The notes below the pieces were generated by a model. That model saw only the letters and a program-made list of their open reading frames with translations, ran no database searches and was not told the DNA's origin. From Morinoia aosen (Eukaryota > Arthropoda > Malacostraca > Amphipoda > Talitridae): a stretch of 64,000 bases of DNA. A program made the position numbers and the translations under genes. Below are positions 11,987 through 23,236 of the stretch, piece after piece; position 1 is the first letter of the stretch; each line of letters begins with the position of its first letter. The DNA is taken from assembly GCA_030386875.1 (NCBI GenBank), contig CM059562.1, positions 44,599,757 through 44,663,756 on the forward strand, read 5' to 3'.

Positions 11987-12742
11987 TGTGGTGGTATGAA
12001 CACACACCACCACACAAGCTTAAAAGCGCCACCTCACAGCCTCAAAGCGCCAGTGCTAAACGACCAATAATCAGAGCTCAAGTTTGGAGCTGTGGTGCCG
12101 GACCGAGCTTTATAAGCAGCCTGCCTCGAACAGTCAGGCAACGTCGATAGAAACCTCCGTAGGTATAGCACAAGCCTGGGAAAAGCGGGCACCCCCGTCT
12201 TGACCAATCGGAGACCTGGACGGCCAGAGTCAGGCTCCAGCGAGGCCTATATAAACAGCCGCGCAGCCAGCGCAAGCTCAGTACACTCGCAGCGTCCCTG
12301 ATGTTTACAACAAAGTCTTGACGCTCCGCAAGCACCACCTCTGCTACTGTCACCGCCGCCTCGACTACCAGCCGCCACTCGTCGTCGCTCCCTCGACTCG
12401 AGCCAGTTCCCTGCTAGCGCCTCTGATACTCCTTGGTCGGAGACTCTCGGTCAGCAGCCGCCTTACCGGTCTGCTCTCGTCCTACAACCACGCTGCGCCT
12501 CCCCGACAACCGTCGGCCGGCCAAGACGTCCTCGGTTGCGGTACTACTCGGCTGTAATATTTCGTTGTGTGTCACTATTGCCGGCGATCTTCTCAATAAT
12601 ACGGCATTAATTCCAGTTGTGTATTCCTTACCCTGTCGGGTTCGTTTGCACCTCAGGCACTCGCTCCGGGCATAGATGTACAAAGTCTAAAGGTTTACAA
12701 AGTCTGCCCGGAGCGTAAAGCAGCCTGAGGGAGAACACCACA
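11987..12742 (+). repeat. 5' LTR of the gypsy element
   Basis: Starts TGTGGTGGTATG and ends GAACACCACA. A TATATAAA box at 12248-12255 is the likely core promoter for the genomic RNA. About 15-20 differences from the 3' LTR (ignoring its insertion) are visible by eye, so the copy is not recent. Open frames within the LTR are chance products of its GC-rich sequence. Confidence 0.92.
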
Positions 12743-12743
12743 C

Positions 12744-12753
12744 TGGTGACCCC
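12744..12753 (+). other. Primer binding site, tRNA-Trp type
   Basis: TGGTGACCCC begins one base after the 5' LTR. It is complementary to the 3' end of tRNA-Trp (ending GGGGUCACCA), the primer used by CsRn1-clade elements. The match beyond these ten bases is poor. Confidence 0.7.
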
Positions 12754-12776
12754 AGAGTGACCCGGCAGGTGGAAGC

Positions 12777-13593
12777 ATGGCTGGGAGAGATGTCCGGTTA
12801 CCCGCCTTCAGTGGTGACATCAAGGGATGGCTCCTTCACCGCGATGTTTTTCTCGCACAAATCCCGAACCTGGATGACGCTTCGAAATTCGGGGCGCTCC
12901 TAGGAGGACTACCCACGCACATTGTATCCGGAGTACAAGAGATACTACTGAACCCCCCGGCAAACGGTAAATACGACGCATTAAAAGCGGCGTTGACGCA
13001 ACGTTTCGTGCGTCACGACGAAGAAACAAACTACAACGCCATCTTTAAAATAACGCTGGGAGACAATACGCCTTCCGAGTTGCTCCTGGAAATGACGCGT
13101 CTCAACAACTGTAGACAAGCTCCGCTACCCCTGTCAGTCATCCGCTCGATGCACCTTTCAAAATTGCCAATGGAAGCGCAGCCACTGATTGAAGCTTTAG
13201 GAAGAGGAAAAACGGACGAAGAGTACAGGGAGATTGCCGATCAAGTCACAGCAAGGCAATCCGCGTGTCGGTCCTCAACTGCCGAGCCCCTCACCGTAAA
13301 CGCTGTCAAGCCATCACCTTCTCCGACAGTGTCAAGAGCCGATCGACGCAGCTATGAAGGAGATAGCAGAACTCAAAGAAATGTTAGGAAGGGCGTTACG
13401 CCCACAAGAAAATGTCCACCAAGAAGACAATTGGCGGAATCAAACTCCGGCGCCCAGAAACGTCCAAAACGCTAACAAAGGAAGCAGGCTCGAACAAGTT
13501 TACTGCTACTACCACCGTACCTTTGGCGATCGTGCAAGAAAGTGTACGCAACCGTGCAGCCTTGCGGGAAATGACGGCCGCGGAGGATGGTAG
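12777..13593 (+). pseudogene. Gypsy gag with CHCC zinc motif, frameshifted
   Basis: The start ATG at 12777 follows the primer site. The capsid-like part begins MAGRDVRLPAFSGDIKGW and runs to about 13340. There the frame shifts, and the downstream part continues KEIAELKEMLGRAL and ends at 13593. The nucleic-acid-binding motif is C-x2-H-x9-C-x3-C (Cys codons at 13504, 13543 and 13555; His at 13513), the CHCC type of the CsRn1 clade rather than the usual CCHC knuckle. The gag end overlaps the pol start by 7 bases, so expression of pol would need a frameshift or re-initiation in an intact copy. Product: the structural shell protein that packages element RNA. Confidence 0.85.
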
Positions 13594-16500
13594 GCGCCCC
13601 ATCTTTCGCGCAGGCAAGAGCAGGCGAGCTGTTGTACGTTAAAGACGCGAACAACGTCCGATATCTGGCCGATACTGGCTCGGCGGTCAGTTTAATCCCG
13701 CTCGACGGAAAAAGTTCTTCAAGACCCCCGTCCTACGATCTGCTAGCAGCCAACAATACTCCAATAGCTTCATACGGGACGGCAGGAAGGAACATCCAGC
13801 TCGCCCCTCAATTGTTCGTAAGATGGGATTTTGTGGTAGCCGATGTCGGTCAACCCATCATAGGCATTGATTTCCTACACGCGAACAAAATCAACGTCGA
13901 CGCAGCAAATGCAAGATTGTACATCCAAACTACACAAACAGAAATTCCTTGTGAGCGAGCAAATTTGAGTAGCGCAAAAATTCACAGGATCGATCATCAA
14001 GCATCGCCGGAGTTCAACAACCTTTTTAATGAGTTCCCCGAGATACTGGCTTCACACGAACGCACTCCTCAGCCAGGAAGAATAGATGTAGAGCATCACA
14101 TCGAAACGGTCGGCCCCCCGGTGTACGCGAGACCGCGGAGACTCCCTCCAGAAAAACTCGAAGCAGCACGGGACGAGTTCAAAAAGATATTAGATCAAGG
14201 CATCATCAGACCATCAAAAAGCGCCTGGGCGTCTCCTATGCATATGGTCCCTAAGTCGTCCGAGCCCGGGGCTTGGCGAATCTGCGGGGACTACAGGCGA
14301 CTAAATGCAGTTACGAAGCCCGATCGTTACCCCATTCCACACTGCCAAGACTTCCACTACAAGCTGCACAAGAAGACAATTTTCTCAAAAATCGACCTCG
14401 TAAAGGCCTATCACCAGATACCGGTGAAAGCCGAAGACGTCCAGAAAACGGCCATCACCACGCCGTTCGGCTTGTACGAGTACACTGTAATGTCTTTCGG
14501 ACTCCGGAATGCTGCTCAAACGTTCCAGCGTTACATCGATGCGATCACCAGAGACATGGATTTTGTCACGGCGTATATAGATGACGTGCTGATAGCATCT
14601 TCGTCCGCCAAGGAGCATAAAGATCACCTAAGGCAACTGTTCCGTCGTCTGCGAGAAGAGGGACTATAAGTGCACCCAGCAAAATGCATTTTTGGAGTGC
14701 CCGAACTAGACTTCCTCGGGCATAGAGTGTCTGCTCGGGGGATCTCGCCGCTTCCACAGAAAATAGAAGCCATCTGCAACTTCCCACGACCATCGACGAT
14801 AAAAAAACTAAGACAGTTTCTGGGAATCGTCAATTACTATCATCGATTTCTCCCAGCTGCGGTAGAAAAAATGCAATCTCTCACTGAAATAACGAAAGGC
14901 TACTCACAGAACTCGAACAAAATCATCAATTGGACTCCGGAACAAGATGCAGCTTTTGTGAGATTGAAGAACGAGATTTCCCAGCTCACCATGTTAGCGC
15001 ACCCGGCTCCAGAAGGCAAGATAATCCTAGTTACGGACGCCTCTGCCACCGCGGTGGGGGCCGTATTGCAACAGGAAATCGAAGGAGAGCAACTACCAGT
15101 AGCCTTCTTTTCAAAGAAGTTGGACGACACGCAACGCAAATATAGCACCTACGACCGGGAGTTAATGGCTATCTTCTTAGCAGTCCAACACTTTAAACAT
15201 TTCTTGGAGGGCCGGAGTTTTGAGATCAAAACGGATCACCGACCACTCTGCTTCGCTCTTCACAAATCTACGGAGGGCAGCAGTCCACGCGTGGCCAGGC
15301 AACTGTCGTATCTCTCGCAGTTCGACTGTGAGATCAACCACATCAGTGGCACCACCAACACTGTAGCAGACGCGCTATCGCGTATGGTGTCAGCAATCCT
15401 ACCAAAAAAACCTTCAATCGACTACGAGGAAATAATAAAGGAACAGAATGAAGATCCAGAATTAGAAGAGCTCCTGAATCCAGCATCGAAGAGTGCTCAG
15501 AAGATACGACCTATCAATACACACGGCAGCAAAATACCCCTGTAGTGCGACGTGTCCACCGCCCAGGAGAGGCCGTACATCCCCAAGAGATGCCGAAAAA
15601 CAATATTCACGCATTTTCACGGAGCCAGTCATCCTGGAATTCAAGCTACGCGAGATCTCCTGAGACAACGGGTAATCTGGCCCGGCCTCAACAAAGATGT
15701 CGGCAAGTGGACACGAGAATGTATTCCGTGCCAATCGAGCAAGATTACGAAGCACGTCAAAAGTCCACTTGGAAAAATGCCAGTTCCAAATGAACGATTC
15801 CAAACCATACACGTGGACATCGTCGGACCGCTGCCCGTATCGCAGAATTACCGGTACCTTTTTACGTGCATCGATCGTTTCACAAGATGGTGCACGGCTA
15901 TCCCAATGATGGATTGTAGGGCAGAAACGTCAGCCCGCGCTTTTCTCCAGGGCTGGGTGTCTTCGTTTGGAGTTCCAACGACGATCATTACGGACCAAGG
16001 TGTACAGTTCGAATCGACTCTGTGGAGGAACCTCCTAGCAGCTTTGGGCACAAAGCGACACCGGACTACAGCCTACCATCCACAAAGCAATGGCTTGGTG
16101 GAAAAACTACATCGACGACTGAAAGAAGCCATGAAAGCTACTGTGACCGACGCGAACTGGGTGGACGCCTTGCCTCTCATACTTCTTAACATCAGAGCCA
16201 CACCACACTCAGATGCTAACATTTCGCCGGCCGAAATGGTGTACGGGCAGACGCTACGCCTCACCGGAGAACTACCCGCATTGAAGAACGAAACTCTACC
16301 AGCGGGAGAATTCCTGCAAAGGTTACAAGAGACAATGACACGATTACAGCCAGTACTCCCAAGACAGCAAGGGCCTGCAAATGTCAAGGTCCCAGACGCC
16401 TTGCTAACGGCGACCAACGTTTTCGTTAAACATGGAGGTGTAAGAAAACCATTGCCGAGACCGTACGATGGACCTTTTCGCGTTCTAGAAAGGACCCCGA

Positions 16501-16739
16501 AGTACTTCACCTTAGACATACGAGGAAAACCTACCAATATAACGATTGACAGGGTGAAAGCAGCGTACGTACCCGACAGCAGCGAAACAGAAACGGAGCT
16601 CGTGGAACCAACAAACGCAAAAGTACACGATGTCTACGAAGGAGTTCCCTTCCCCCAGGCAGTGGTGGCTCCTGAACAAGGAACCATAACTAAATACGGA
16701 AGAAGAATCAAACCTCCACTGAGATACTCGGAAACTTGA
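13587..16739 (+). pseudogene. Gypsy pol: protease, RT, RNase H, integrase; two nonsense codons
   Basis: One frame of 1050 codons has only two interruptions: TAA at 14667-14669 (between RT and RNase H) and TAG at 15543-15545 (just before integrase). Domains in order: aspartic protease ([12 protein letters not shown], partner block IIGIDFL), reverse transcriptase ([33 protein letters not shown] at about 14574), RNase H (LVTDASATAVGAVLQQ), integrase zinc region (HFHGASHPG, then CIPCQSSK) and integrase core (HVDIVGPLP, IITDQGVQFES, YHPQSNGLVEKLHR). All catalytic acidic residues are present. A single-base change would account for each stop codon, so the copy looks only mildly decayed. In an active copy these enzymes process gag-pol, copy RNA to DNA and insert it. 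Confidence 0.92.
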
Positions 16740-16759
16740 AAAAACAATGGGAGGGCACC

Positions 16760-17746
16760 TGTGGTGGTATGAACACACACCACCACACAAGCTTAAAAGC
16801 GCCACCTCACAGCCTCAAAGCGCCAGTGCTAAACGACTAATAATCAGAGCTCAAGTTTGGAGCTGGGGTGCCGGACCGAGCTTTATAAGCAGCCTGCCTC
16901 GAACAGTCAGGCAACGTCGATAGAAACCTCCTTAACACGTTAGTTGCGATGGGTTAAACTGAAGTTCAATATTCAACTTAAATTTGAAGTCAAAAGTGAT
17001 AAGCAAATTGGTACATATCAAACATTAACTGGGCCTGTTAACTACCATTAATTTAGAAAGGTTGTTGGAATTTTTCAAAACGACCCATCGATGGGTCGTT
17101 TCGCAGCAGGAAAAACCTAACTACGACCCACCGGTGGGTCGTAACGCAATGAATGTGTTAAGTATAGCACAAGCCTAGACGGCAAAAAGCGGGCACCCCC
17201 GTCTTGACCAATCGGAGACCTGGACGGCCAGAGTCAGGCTCCAGCGAGGCCTATATAAACAGCCGCGCAGCCAGCGCAAGCTCAGTACACTCGCAGCGTC
17301 CCTGATGTTTACAACAAAGGCTCGACGCTCCGCAAGCACCACCTCTGCTACTGTCACCGCCGCCTCGACTGCCAGCCGCCACTCCTCGTCGCTCGCTCGA
17401 CTCGAGTTAGTTCCCTGCTAGCGCCTCTGATACTCCTTGGTCGGAGACTCTCGGTCAGCAGCCGCCTCACCGGTCTGCTCTCGTCCTACAACCACGCTGC
17501 GCCTCCCCGACAACCGTCGGCCGGCCAAGACGTCCTCGGTTGCTGTACTACCCGGCTGTAATATTTCGTTGTGTGCCACTATTGTCGGCGATCTTCTCAA
17601 TAATACGGCATTAATTCCAGTTGTGTTTTCCTTACCCTGTCGGGTTCGTTTGCACCTCAGGCACTCGCTCCGGGCATAGATGTACAAAGTCTAAAGGCTC
17701 ACAAAGTCTGCCCGGAGCGTAAAGCAGCCTGAGGGAGAACACCACA
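16760..17746 (+). repeat. 3' LTR of the gypsy element, enlarged by a MITE
   Basis: Same ends and TATA box (17252-17259) as the 5' LTR, but about 230 bases longer because of the insert at 16932-17161. Without the insert the two LTRs agree closely along their length. Confidence 0.92.
16932..17161. mobile_element. piggyBac-like MITE, 222 bases, flanked by TTAA
   Basis: The 3' LTR has an insert absent from the 5' LTR. It is bounded by TTAA on both sides (16932-16935 and 17158-17161), the target signature of piggyBac transposons. Its ends are imperfect inverted repeats: CACGTTAGTTGCG on the left and CACATTCATTGCG read inward from the right (10 of 13). Internally it holds two near-identical palindromes, ACGACCCATCGATGGGTCGT (from 17080) and a CGACCCACCGGTGGGTCG version at about 17124-17141. 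It has no coding capacity, so an autonomous piggyBac relative must have moved it. Confidence 0.82.
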
Positions 17747-17750
17747 GGTC

Positions 17751-18340
17751 CTTTTGGATCGATACATCATGTATGAAATTTTTGCGTGAAAATGTTCTTA
17801 AACCCTTCCTACATCACGATGTGAAAACGGGAACCCTGTACGAGGCTTCTACCCCCCTAAGGGGTATTTTACCCTAAATACCCTCCAAAAGGGGGCATAT
17901 TGGAGGCATACCCAAAGGGTTTCCATAATACCCAAAGGGAGAAAACAATGGAAAAACCAAGTGAAATATTATATAAAATTAGATGTGTAATAGTTATTTT
18001 GTAGGAATAACAAAAACCTATGTATCATGTTTGGAATAGCATTTGCAACTAGATCTTGCATGAAAAGCATAGCAATCATTTTTCTTAATGTAAATTAAAT
18101 TTTGGGGTTATGTACTGCATTATTTATTTCAGCTAAAGCAACCAACAATATTTCTTATTATATTTTTGATAAAAATGTGAAGCCCATAAAACTTCTACTC
18201 ATGATTAACACACTGCTATTATACATCAATCCAACAGCCATTCATTATTCAAAATCAAGGGTATGAAGAAAATCATAATTACTGAAACTTTTCAACTTTC
18301 CATTTGAATTTACTGGGTTAACTTGGAACAAACGAAACAA
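17751..18340. other. Probable tail of the split BEL LTR, then AT-rich DNA; no gene seen
   Basis: The first bases continue the BEL LTR broken at 11986. A short stretch with repeated TACCC and AAAGGG words lies at about 17850-17945. No coding or RNA signal was found. Confidence 0.45.
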
Positions 18341-18358
18341 CTAAAAGTTTTACATTAC

Positions 18359-18653
18359 CTTGGTCTTTCACAGCTCTTTTTGGAACTGCTGAAGATTTCA
18401 ATAACTTTCTCGCATTTCTGAATGGAGACAAAATGAAGTTATAGTCTGAACGAGAGAAGTGCTGGGCACACACATAAGCCCTCTCCGGCCTTTTGCATCT
18501 CTTATCCATCTTCAACGTTACATTACCACATGCTGCCATCCACTCATCGTAATTTCCTTTTGGAAATAGGAAAAACGACAAATCAGGACATTGACGGTAA
18601 TCATTTCCACAATTTTCCTTCAAGCACTTTATAAAGCGTACGAACGGGGCCAT
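18359..18653 (-). CDS. THAP-domain protein, first coding exon
   Basis: Reading right to left from an ATG at 18653, the exon encodes a near-complete THAP zinc domain of about 90 residues. The C2CH signature starts CLKENC (residues ~10-15) and is followed by SFFLFPKGNYDEWMAACG, with the conserved Trp and third Cys, and VCAQHF, with Cys-x2-His. It ends with the AVP motif (SSAVPKR). The invariant Phe-Pro is present. A splice donor (CAAG/GTAATG) follows at 18358, so downstream exons are expected on the minus strand, but I found no convincing second exon before 17751. THAP domains bind DNA and occur in host regulators and in P-element-type transposases; this exon alone cannot separate the two. No stop or shift is visible. 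Confidence 0.78.
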
Positions 18654-18919
18654 TCCTGCAGAAATCTTCGTTAAGGCCCTTTTACATTGACGGTGTCTTC
18701 GCGCTCCACACCGTCGCTCCATCCCGCCAGTCAAATAAGCTCCGCCCACAGCCGAGCAAAATGACTCTTATTGCCACGCTCTCGGTAAGAAGTGGCAACA
18801 TTCTGCATGCAAAATATTGGCGGTGTGCACTGCCAGTCAACAGCGTTCAGTTGCTCTTGAGACCAAAGAAAGCATGGGTAGTCATGGCGTACATATCATG
18901 GAACAAATAAGAAATTGAA

Positions 18920-19213
18920 ACTCCTATCGAAAAATGTAAAGAATTTCCAAGTTTATGGAACGTTAAGCTCGCAGAGTATATAAACAGAGTGTCCAGAGGA
19001 GATGCTTTTAAAAGTATAGTATCTCACTTCCCCAATTACAATATTTCAATGGTTAAAATGAAAATTCAAACACAGAGAGTTCAAGATAGGAAACAGCTCT
19101 CACTATTCAAAATATCAAAGAAACATACACATGCCTATGTGAACGTAAAATTAATTACAGTGCAATTAAAATTGTACAGTGTGCATTGCTCTCAGGAAAA
19201 GTACTTCAAGTAG
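18920..19213 (+). pseudogene. MADF-like DNA-binding domain fragment
   Basis: In the frame that ends at 19213 the sequence reads IEKCKEFPSLWNVKLAEYIN, then a Val-Ser-Arg-Gly-Asp-Ala-Phe block and a distal VKMKIQTQRVQDRKQ. This matches the MADF pattern (hydrophobic helix, P-x-L-W, a basic middle, a third helix with spaced Lys/Arg). There is an in-frame TAA upstream and no in-frame ATG; a nearby ATG (18897) is in another frame. I therefore treat it as a broken or partial exon. MADF proteins often accompany Harbinger transposons or act as host regulators. It lies about 270 bases from, and points away from, the THAP exon. Confidence 0.45.
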
Positions 19214-20485
19214 ACGAAAAACATTCGGCAGGTGTCATCAGAAGATTATTGAAATTAGAGGTAAAGTAAAAAAATATGCTTACAAATTAGTAATTAGTAT
19301 TTATTTTTCTTTCTATTTTCAGTGTTTTTTGAAGGTAATTGGGTAGTATTAACGTTTTTTAGAATATTAGCTTTTTACTTCTGCAAAATATTCTGTAAAT
19401 ATTCTGCAAATTGTTCTGCCAAGTATTCTGTCAGTATTGCAAGAGCAATACTGACAATCAGGGCTCCCACTGAAAATGTTCAGATAAACCTGGATTGAAC
19501 ATGAAAAGAAAACAAGATTCGTTAAAAATAAACGTAGAAGTGTAGTTTTAAATAAGAAAAAAGTGAAAGTTAACGTACTACCTGTATTTCCTCCTAATTC
19601 TCTTCTGCAGCGCAAATTTCAATATTAAGTCGACTTTTCTGTTGTGCAAGGCGCTTTTCATTACGCTGGTGGCATACTCTGTTGATGACATCTCGTACCA
19701 ATTTCAGCTTAGGTTTCCAACCGTGACAGGTTTTTCATTCCTTCCATTATCTATTCGTCTTTGAAAGACTGCGTATCCCTCTTTTTAGACATCGTATTTG
19801 GAGGGCTAGCCATTTTGAATACTAGTGTGGCAATAATATGAAAATTTGAATATTCAAGAATATTAACTTTTAGACATTCATTTAAAGGAATGCACGACCA
19901 GTTTTACGATCAAAATGCGTGTCATCTCACTGCAACGTGCCAAGCAAATCGAAGCAACGCAAGTAGAGCGCCGGCTATCCCTGGCTTGGCCGGGCTTGCA
20001 AGTTCGTAAGATACTCGTTCGTTACGCGTTTTTAAGGTCGAGAAACAGATTGAACACGTTCTACCCCATCCGATAGGCGTGGTGTCGAATCAGATATTCA
20101 TTTGCGTACCCTGTTAAAACAATAATTCCTAACTGGATTATTACATTTACTTCAGTTAATGATGAATTCAGTGTCTGACTTGAAAAAAACATATTTAGCA
20201 ATATATCAAAAATTAAACCTAGCAACCTAGGAGGGATCGAAAAAGAAGATCTGCTGGGTGGAAAAACCCAGGAGTTTGAGCCCTGCGTGACGATTGCTGT
20301 CTCTCGCGAAGGAGCGTTGTATTGAGCGGCAATGTAAAAGCATGCCGGTGTGCACTGACGCTTAATCCTCTCGTGGGAGGAGCTATAGGAAGTTCACCGT
20401 CGCTCCACACAGCTAGTGTAAAATGAGCTTTAGTGATAAGTTGCGGATCTTCTAGTATAAGGTCTGTGGTGGAACTCATATTAGT
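19214..20485. other. No supportable gene; one degenerate hAT-like end
   Basis: CAGGGCTCCCACTGA at about 19457 differs by one base from the CAGGGCTGCCACTGA end of the hAT family seen from 31415 onward, but no partner end was found. A few imperfect ATTCTG repeats lie at 19380-19440. The remainder is mixed AT-rich and GC-richer DNA without motifs. Confidence 0.35.
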
Positions 20486-20489
20486 AGTC

Positions 20490-20815
20490 CTAAAATCCGG
20501 AACGCACGGAACAGTTACGGAACTCTCACAAACCTCGCTCCGAATTGTGGTGAGTGACGATGGAACACGCGGATGCAGTTTGACCCAGTAAAAAATAATG
20601 AAACCCTACAATAATTAAGCTCTATAAACATCACATGAACATTTCTTCCAAGGAGCCTAATATAATTCCTTAGTGCCCAGAACGATCCGTTTCGGAGCGC
20701 TTGGAACCAACCGTTCTGGAGTAACTGGAACGATCCGTTCCGCAGTACACGAAACATTCCGTTCCGTAGTGCCCGGAACGTTCCGTCCCGTAGTGCTCGG
20801 AACTGGGACACCAGG
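20490..20815. repeat. CGGAACG/CGTTCCG minisatellite, block 1
   Basis: Degenerate units of about 24 bases built on GTGCCCGGAACGTTCCG with a TAGTGCCCGG core are clearest at 20690-20810. Each unit holds a self-complementary CGGAACG...CGTTCCG. The repeat gives rise to long artificial open frames, for example repeats of ALRNGTF on the minus strand; these are not genes. Confidence 0.85.
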
Positions 20816-20817
20816 TT

Positions 20818-23235
20818 GAAAATCTAAGAAAAATAGGTCCGGATGGAATAAAAGATTGGTATAGGTTTATACAAGGTAATGATAGCGGTAGTGAAGTTCA
20901 AGTTGACGAATTAGTAGTAAATGGTTGCAGTGTGCGAGATAGGGTGCAAATGATGAAAGCAGTTGAAGAATTCTGGGAGGACATTGGTGGAATGAATGAG
21001 CAGGTAACAGATGATGAACCCGTGAATTTTCTGATTGATGAACATGAGCTGCAAATGGAAGACGAAATCACTTGTGAAGAGATTGTAAGTTTTTCGAAGA
21101 AAGTGAAAAATAGAAAGGCATGTGGCCCTGATAGGATCCCATATGAGTTCTATAAATGTGGCGGAGAGAATGTAGTCAATATGTTGAAGTGTTTATTTGA
21201 TGAGATATGGAAGAGTGAAAGAGTACCGGATGACTGGAACAAATGTAATGTAGTTTTGTTGCACAAGGGTGGACATAAGAGTATGTAAGAACTTGAAAAT
21301 TACAGACCAATTGCCTTGGCTGACACTGTATGTAAGATATTTTGTGGTATTTTGAATGATAGAATGAAACATTCAGTAGAAGAACTATGAGTCCTAGGTG
21401 AAGAACAGAATGGGTTTAGGCAAGATAAACGTGGCGAGGATAATCTGTTTGTGGTGAGTGAAATAATAGAGCGAATGAGGAAGGATGATAAGAAGCTATA
21501 TTTAGCATTCCTGGATATTGAGAAAGCGTATGACAGAGTGGATCGGGTTAGGCTGTTTGAAATTTAAAGAAACGTTAGATTTAGCAGAAAAATAGTGAAC
21601 CTTGTGCAAAGTCTGTATGAGAACACAAGTGCTATCTACAGGTTAGGAAATTTAAAACAGGGCAAGTGAGGAGTGTTAGAGGAGTGAAACAGGGCTGTAC
21701 TATGTCTCCCCTGTTGTTTGGGTTGTATACAGAAGAATTAGCAGTTCGACTAAGAATGAGTGGCTTAGGACTGAAAGTTGGTAATGAGAGACTGAGCTGT
21801 TTGTTTTATGCTGATGATGTGGTTGTGGTTAGTGAATGTAGATATGAACTACAAAGGTTGCTTGACATAGTGAATGGATATAGTACAGATTTCAAGATGA
21901 ACTTTGGTGCCGATAAAAGTAAGGTTATGGTTATAAACAGTGATGAGACTGATAGAGACAGACTGTGGAATATTGGAGGAATCAGAATAGGTAGAACAAA
22001 AGAATACAAATATCTAGGGTGTATGATAAGTGAAGATGGATGCACTAGAAATAAGGGTGAGAAAGTGGCAAAAGCAATGCAGTGGAGTGGACGTTATGTA
22101 GTGTGGCCAGATACAGAGCAAACAAGTATGAATGGGCGAGAGGAATGTGGAAGTATGTTGCTCTACCTAGTGTCATGTATGGTATGAGTGCTCTTGCTTG
22201 GAATGGAAGTGACATTGAAAAGCTGAATGGGATACAAAATAAGGTAGGACGTTTAGCATTGGGTGCTCCAAAATGGACAGCTACTGAAGCCATTAGAAGC
22301 GACCTAGGGTGGAGCCTATTTTCAGAAAGAATTATGAAAGCTGTGCTGAATTACAAGGTAAGGATTGAGAGAATGCAGAAGAGCAGGTGGGTAAAGCAAA
22401 TTTTTGAATGGAATCTGAGTGTAAGCTATTGGGAGAAAATATGTTGGGGGCATTCAAGGAAACTAAGTATGCAAAAGATTTTCATGTTAGAATTGGGAGA
22501 CCTGTGGATGACTGGAGTTTAATAATTGTTGGAGATGAAGGGCCTGAGTGGGACTGCAAGAGGTAGAAAAAAGCGAAAGAGAGGCGAACATAAGAGGGTG
22601 GATTGAATAACTGGAAGCTTAGCATGACGTAAAAGCCTAAACTTAACTGGTATATGCAAAAGGAAGTACCTAAGTGTGAGATGTTCTATGATGGTAGTTT
22701 TGGAAGTCAACTCTTGTTTGCTGTGAGGTGTAAGTCATTGAGCGTGAATAGGCATACATGGAGGTGGAATGAGAATAATAATACACTGTCAGCGGTGTGA
22801 TAGGGGAGTGGAGGAAAAATTGAGCATTTTGTGCTGGAGTGTAGTAAGTATGAGCAAGAGAGAGAGAGAGTTTCATGAATGTGGTGTGTGAGCAGTATGG
22901 AAAGAATGAGTGGTATGCCAGATGTGCTGAAGATGATTGTGGTATGCGCTGTATTGTTGGACTAGATCAGGAGTGTATTTGAGTATCATTGAAGCTATGA
23001 AAGTTTTTCCTGTACGTGCCTGGAGTAAAAGATAGTGACTGGAATGAGCCAGTCAAGTAGAGTGGGCTGTGATGACCCACCATGCACGGAGATAGTGTCT
23101 TGACACACTGGTTTTCCCAGTGATGCCGTCTTATGGCAGTTTGTGACAAGGATTGGTGGATCCTGAGTAGTTTGTCTGGTACACAGGCGCTGAACTTTTT
23201 TGTGTGAGTTTTGAGGAGGTAATTGTAGGCCGTTA
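20818..23235 (+). pseudogene. 5'-truncated non-LTR retrotransposon (LINE) reverse transcriptase remnant
   Basis: The reading starts in the linker before the RT domain; no endonuclease is present. RT blocks in order are NRKACGPDRIPYEF, WNKCNVVLLHKGG, LENYRPIALADTVCKIF, LAFLDIEKAYDRV, VRGVKQGCTMSPLLFGLY and the catalytic FYADDVVVV (about 21806). The C-terminal part continues LPSVMYGMSALAW...LNGIQNKVGRLALGAPKW. It ends in a Cys/His segment (about 22795-22860; CDRGVEE, EHFVLECSKY) resembling the end motif of arthropod LINEs. In-frame stops lie at about 21286, 21390 and 21565, with frameshifts near 21655, 22080 and 22820. The clade is not resolved. It lies within the minisatellite, which continues on both sides. 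Confidence 0.85.
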
Positions 23236-23236
23236 C

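Larger units (their letters stand above)
11987..17746 (+). mobile_element. Complete CsRn1-type Ty3/gypsy retrotransposon
   Basis: Two related LTRs (11987-12742 and 16760-17746) flank gag and pol in the order protease, reverse transcriptase, RNase H, integrase. A 4-base target duplication GGTC lies directly outside both ends (11983-11986 and 17747-17750). The primer site matches the 3' end of tRNA-Trp, and the gag zinc motif is of the CHCC type. Both are hallmarks of the CsRn1 clade. A purine-rich tract (about 16748-16759) precedes the 3' LTR. The copy is inactive: gag has a frameshift and pol has two nonsense codons. It sits inside the 3' LTR of the BEL remnant. Confidence 0.92.

Noticed and set aside
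12078..12683. Several open frames of 79-91 codons on both strands inside the gypsy 5' LTR (and equivalents at 17175-17687)
   Set aside because: They lie wholly within LTR sequence, occur in both LTRs, overlap in several frames and have no family motif; GC-rich composition explains them.
16073..16537. 154-codon minus-strand frame
   Set aside because: Antisense shadow of the gypsy integrase region, no motif.
18675..20345. Inverted TTTTACATTGACG / CGGCAATGTAAAA pair as element ends around the THAP/MADF region
   Set aside because: Only about 12 of 13 bases match, with no target duplication or subterminal similarity; could be chance.
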